Shown here in pieces: positions 6,172 to 7,947 of a DNA stretch of 7,947 nt. Numbering within the stretch: position 1 is the first letter of the stretch; each line of letters begins with the position of its first letter. Source of the stretch: Thermoflexales bacterium (lineage in GTDB: Bacteria; Chloroflexota; Anaerolineae; Fen-1058); contig JAGOBP010000166.1 of NCBI GenBank assembly GCA_017999195.1, positions 1 through 7,947 of the forward strand, in the 5' to 3' direction. The notes beneath the pieces were generated by a model. The model made no database searches. It was given only the letters and a program-made list of their open reading frames with translations, and was not told the DNA's origin. The translations under genes and the position numbers were made by a program.

Positions 6172-6966
6172 ATGTTCAACGATGTAGACGAGACATTGCG
6201 CGCGGTGCTGCAAGCCGACGTGCCGATCAACAAGGCTGAGATCGACATTGCGTTCGATCGGCCCACGCGCGAATGGTCGGGACGCTTGACCAAGCCCACG
6301 CTCAATTTGTTCTTGTACGACATCCGCGAGCGCGAAGAGTTGAAGGACGATACGCCCATCATTACGCGCGATGCGCTGGGCCGCGCCGTGAAGCAAATGC
6401 CCGCGCGCCGCATCGATCTGGCGTACTTCATCACGGCGTGGACCAAGGAAGCGGACGACGAGCATCGCGTGTTGGGCGCGGTGCTGGCGAGCCTGTATCG
6501 GCAGGCCATTATCGATCCCAAGTATTTGCAGGGCGCGCTGCACGGCACAGTGTATGATGTGCTCTCGCGCGTGACACCGCCGAACGAATTGGTGAATCCG
6601 CACGACATCTGGGGCGTGATGGATAACGAGCATCACGCGCCGCTGTCGTGGGTGATCACTGCGCCGCTGGAGGTGTTCAAGCCCACGGTCGGGCCGTTGG
6701 TGCGCACGAAGATCATTCGGGTTGGGCAGGACGATGTCGCACAAGTGGCGGGTATCGTCCATCGCAAAGGTGATCGAACCGCGCTGCTGGCGGGCGTGAA
6801 GATCACTCTCGACGGGACTGCGTTCGAGGCGGAGACCGATCGGGGTGGGGAGTTTACCTTAGTGGGTGTTCCTAAGGGTGATTACGTCTGGAAGATTCAA
6901 GTCGATGGCAAATCACTCACGCGCAAGATCAGTGTGCCATCGGCGTCGTATGATATCGAGGTATGA
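6172..6966 (+). CDS. Pvc16/DUF4255 family tail-terminator-like protein with C-terminal carboxypeptidase-regulatory-like domain
   Basis: I place the start at ATG 6172 (264 residues), with AGAGG at 6163-6167; ATG 6169 is the alternative. The longer frame from TTG 6136 runs through repeat DNA and is rejected. Residues 1 to about 185 match the Pvc16 N-terminal domain (DUF4255): an FNDVDETLRAVL-type opening, a P-T-LNLFLYDIREREE strand region, the RIDLAYFITAWT core, and a HDIWGVMDNEH-PLSWVITAPLE segment late in the domain. Residues ~192-264 (VAGIVHRKGDRTA, then GVKITLDG from G208, ending in GEFTLVGVPKGDYVW-type strands) resemble the beta-sandwich carboxypeptidase-regulatory-like domain often fused to this family. 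In characterised eCIS particles the Pvc16/Afp16 protein caps the end of the tube and sheath and sets termination of polymerisation; the same role is inferred here. It directly precedes the sheath gene, the usual order. Confidence 0.9.
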   Translation: MFNDVDETLRAVLQADVPINKAEIDIAFDRPTREWSGRLTKPTLNLFLYDIREREELKDDTPIITRDALGRAVKQMPARRIDLAYFITAWTKEADDEHRVLGAVLASLYRQAIIDPKYLQGALHGTVYDVLSRVTPPNELVNPHDIWGVMDNEHHAPLSWVITAPLEVFKPTVGPLVRTKIIRVGQDDVAQVAGIVHRKGDRTALLAGVKITLDGTAFEAETDRGGEFTLVGVPKGDYVWKIQVDGKSLTRKISVPSASYDIEV

Positions 6967-6969
6967 AGT

Positions 6970-7078
6970 AACTGGTCAACTGGTGAATGGTAATCGGTGA
7001 CTGGTTGACGGATTACCCGTTACCAATTACTGATCGACTAAGCAACTATCGTACTAATCAACTACGCCACTACACGAC
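6970..7078 (+). repeat. Phased 7-8 bp degenerate repeat with imperfect hairpin between Pvc16-like and sheath genes
   Basis: The 124-bp gap holds two blocks. The left block (6970-7011) has ACTGGT-like units every 7-8 bp. The right block has five exact 8-bp-phased units, consensus NNACTANN, at 7035, 7043, 7051, 7059 and 7067, then CGAC at 7075 leading into the ribosome binding site. The centre folds: 6978-6995 pairs with 7011-7028 at 15 of 18 positions, with an uninterrupted 7-bp GGTAATC/GATTACC core and a 15-base loop. No T-run follows, so it is not a standard terminator. Confidence 0.7.
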
Positions 7079-7084
7079 AAGGAG
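7079..7084 (+). promoter_or_regulatory. Strong ribosome binding site of the sheath gene
   Basis: AAGGAG lies 6 bases before ATG 7091. It is the best Shine-Dalgarno in the operon; the genes upstream have weaker or oddly spaced sites. This fits a sheath subunit needed in many copies per particle (inference). Confidence 0.75.
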
Positions 7085-7090
7085 AAAGGC

Positions 7091-7947
7091 ATGTCACCAC
7101 AGTATCTATCACCGGGCGTTTACGTCGAAGAGGTCGATCGGGGGTCGAAGCCGATCGAGGGCGTGGGTACGGCCGTCGCAGGCTTCATCGGCTTTGCGGC
7201 GAAAGGCCCGCTGAATAAGCCGACGTTTGTGGCTAACTGGACGCAGTTTGCCAATACGTTTGGCGGCTTTATGCCGGGCGCGTATCTGGCGCACGCAGTC
7301 TTTGGCTATTTTAACAACGGCGGCGGATCGTGTTACGTGGTGCGGCTGCCGTCGGGCGAGGCTCATGAGGGCGTCGCCAAGCCGATGATGGCGGTGCCCG
7401 CGAAGGCGGCCGGTGCGCCCGCGACCTTGCGCGCGGCGGCTCGTGAAGAAGGCAGCGAGAGCATTTCGCTGGACGTGGCCGATGCGGGCGATGATAAGTT
7501 CAATCTCACCGTGCGGCGCGGCGCGGTCGAAGAAAAATTTGAAGGCTTGAGCATGTCCGCGGCGAAGGGCGCGCAAAACGCCGTCGAGACAGTGAACAAG
7601 CAATCGAAGTTGGTGATGCTGGAAGACCTGAAGGTGGCGGGCCTGTCGGTGGCCGATCGGACGCCCGTGCCCGGCACATATGCACTGGCGGCCTCGGAGA
7701 GCAAGTCGCTGGTGGTGACGCAGGTCGCGCCCGATGTGTATCAGGGCAACGTGGCGAATCGCAGCGGCCTGGGCGGCTTCGAAGCGATTGACGACATCAC
7801 GATGATCGCCGCACCCGATTTGATGAGCGCGTTCCAGGCGGGCGCGATCTCGCGCGAGGGCGTGAAGGCCGTGCAACTGGCGATGATCGCGCATTGCGAG
7901 AATATGAAAGATCGCGTGGCGATTCTCAACCCGCTGCCGGATTTGAA
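7091..7947 (+). CDS. Contractile tail sheath protein (phage tail sheath family), N-terminal part
   Basis: Open from ATG 7091 to the window edge: 285 codons, with no stop, so the gene continues to the right. The N-terminus is highly typical of eCIS and phage tail sheath subunits: YLSPGVYVEEVDRGSKPIEG, then GVGTAVAGFIGFAAKGPLN, a FGGF motif at about 58-61, and an NGGG-CYVVRL strand near residue 80-90. Residues ~95-235 form a less conserved insertion, presumably the surface-exposed domain. The line GGFEAIDDITMIAAPDLM then opens the conserved C-terminal half seen in sheath proteins. In the particle, the sheath polymerises around the inner tube and contracts to drive it through the target envelope. 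Tube and baseplate genes normally follow this gene. I cannot say which of several paralogous sheath types this is, because the C-terminus is missing. Confidence 0.93.
   Translation, partial: MSPQYLSPGVYVEEVDRGSKPIEGVGTAVAGFIGFAAKGPLNKPTFVANWTQFANTFGGFMPGAYLAHAVFGYFNNGGGSCYVVRLPSGEAHEGVAKPMMAVPAKAAGAPATLRAAAREEGSESISLDVADAGDDKFNLTVRRGAVEEKFEGLSMSAAKGAQNAVETVNKQSKLVMLEDLKVAGLSVADRTPVPGTYALAASESKSLVVTQVAPDVYQGNVANRSGLGGFEAIDDITMIAAPDLMSAFQAGAISREGVKAVQLAMIAHCENMKDRVAILNPLPDL

Noticed and set aside
6055..6762. Minus-strand open frame (235 codons) opposite the Pvc16-like gene
   Set aside because: Runs through the CGCAAAG repeat and antisense to a recognised family; composition is that of a shadow frame.
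7005..7034. TTGACG as a -35 for a separate sheath promoter
   Set aside because: No acceptable -10 at 16-18 bp; the hexamer belongs to the phased repeat.
7109..7894. Minus-strand open frame (261 codons) opposite the sheath gene
   Set aside because: Antisense to a confidently recognised sheath protein; Arg/His/Ala-rich shadow.

Overview
The window looks like chromosomal DNA from a GC-rich, free-living bacterium, most likely a member of the Chloroflexota (Anaerolineae-like). This is inference: it rests on a secreted lipoprotein with a Pro/Thr-rich linker and an NBR1/FW-type Ig-like domain, on the intergenic repeat families present, and on the style of the contractile-injection genes. No marker gene in the window proves the taxon.

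Layout: (i) 1-48, minus strand, the first 16 codons of a divergent gene that runs off the left edge. (ii) 283-1476, plus strand, a putative lipoprotein with an FW-type Ig-like domain and two tandem copies of a ~95-residue, four-cysteine beta-rich module, preceded by a perfect TATAAT box at 234-239. (iii) From 1616 to the right edge, five plus-strand genes form one probable operon behind a strong sigma70-type promoter (TTGACA, 17 bp, TATAGT at 1509-1537). They are an AAA+ ATPase of the Afp15/Pvc15 type, a DUF4157 (eCIS core domain) putative cargo protein, a small protein that shares the N-terminal motif of its neighbour but lacks DUF4157, a Pvc16/DUF4255 tail-terminator-like protein, and the N-terminal 285 residues of a contractile tail sheath protein.

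Together these five genes are the left part of an extracellular contractile injection system (eCIS), a phage-tail-like particle that fires an inner tube carrying effectors. By family knowledge, the sheath contracts, the Pvc16 protein caps the tube/sheath, the AAA+ ATPase acts in assembly or cargo loading, and DUF4157 marks cargo or cargo-associated proteins. Tube, baseplate, spike and tape-measure genes are not in the window and should lie downstream.

The most interesting part is the pair of cysteine-free proteins at 3761-6070. Both carry an LQxTxGNQAV motif at almost the same residue number (about 42-55), then a VQR plus acidic/aromatic linker, then an unrecognised C-terminal domain. In the first, DUF4157 sits between the two motifs; in the second it is absent. 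The first also ends in exact 11-residue amphipathic repeats and has an 18-residue F-P-F-N-P-T-P duplication. Three of the four gaps inside the operon are filled by three different intergenic repeat types; one supplies the ATPase stop codon and another supplies DNA that could be misread as the start of the Pvc16-like gene. I saw no tRNA, rRNA, CRISPR, transposase or convincing rho-independent terminator, and no gene-free stretch longer than 300 bases.
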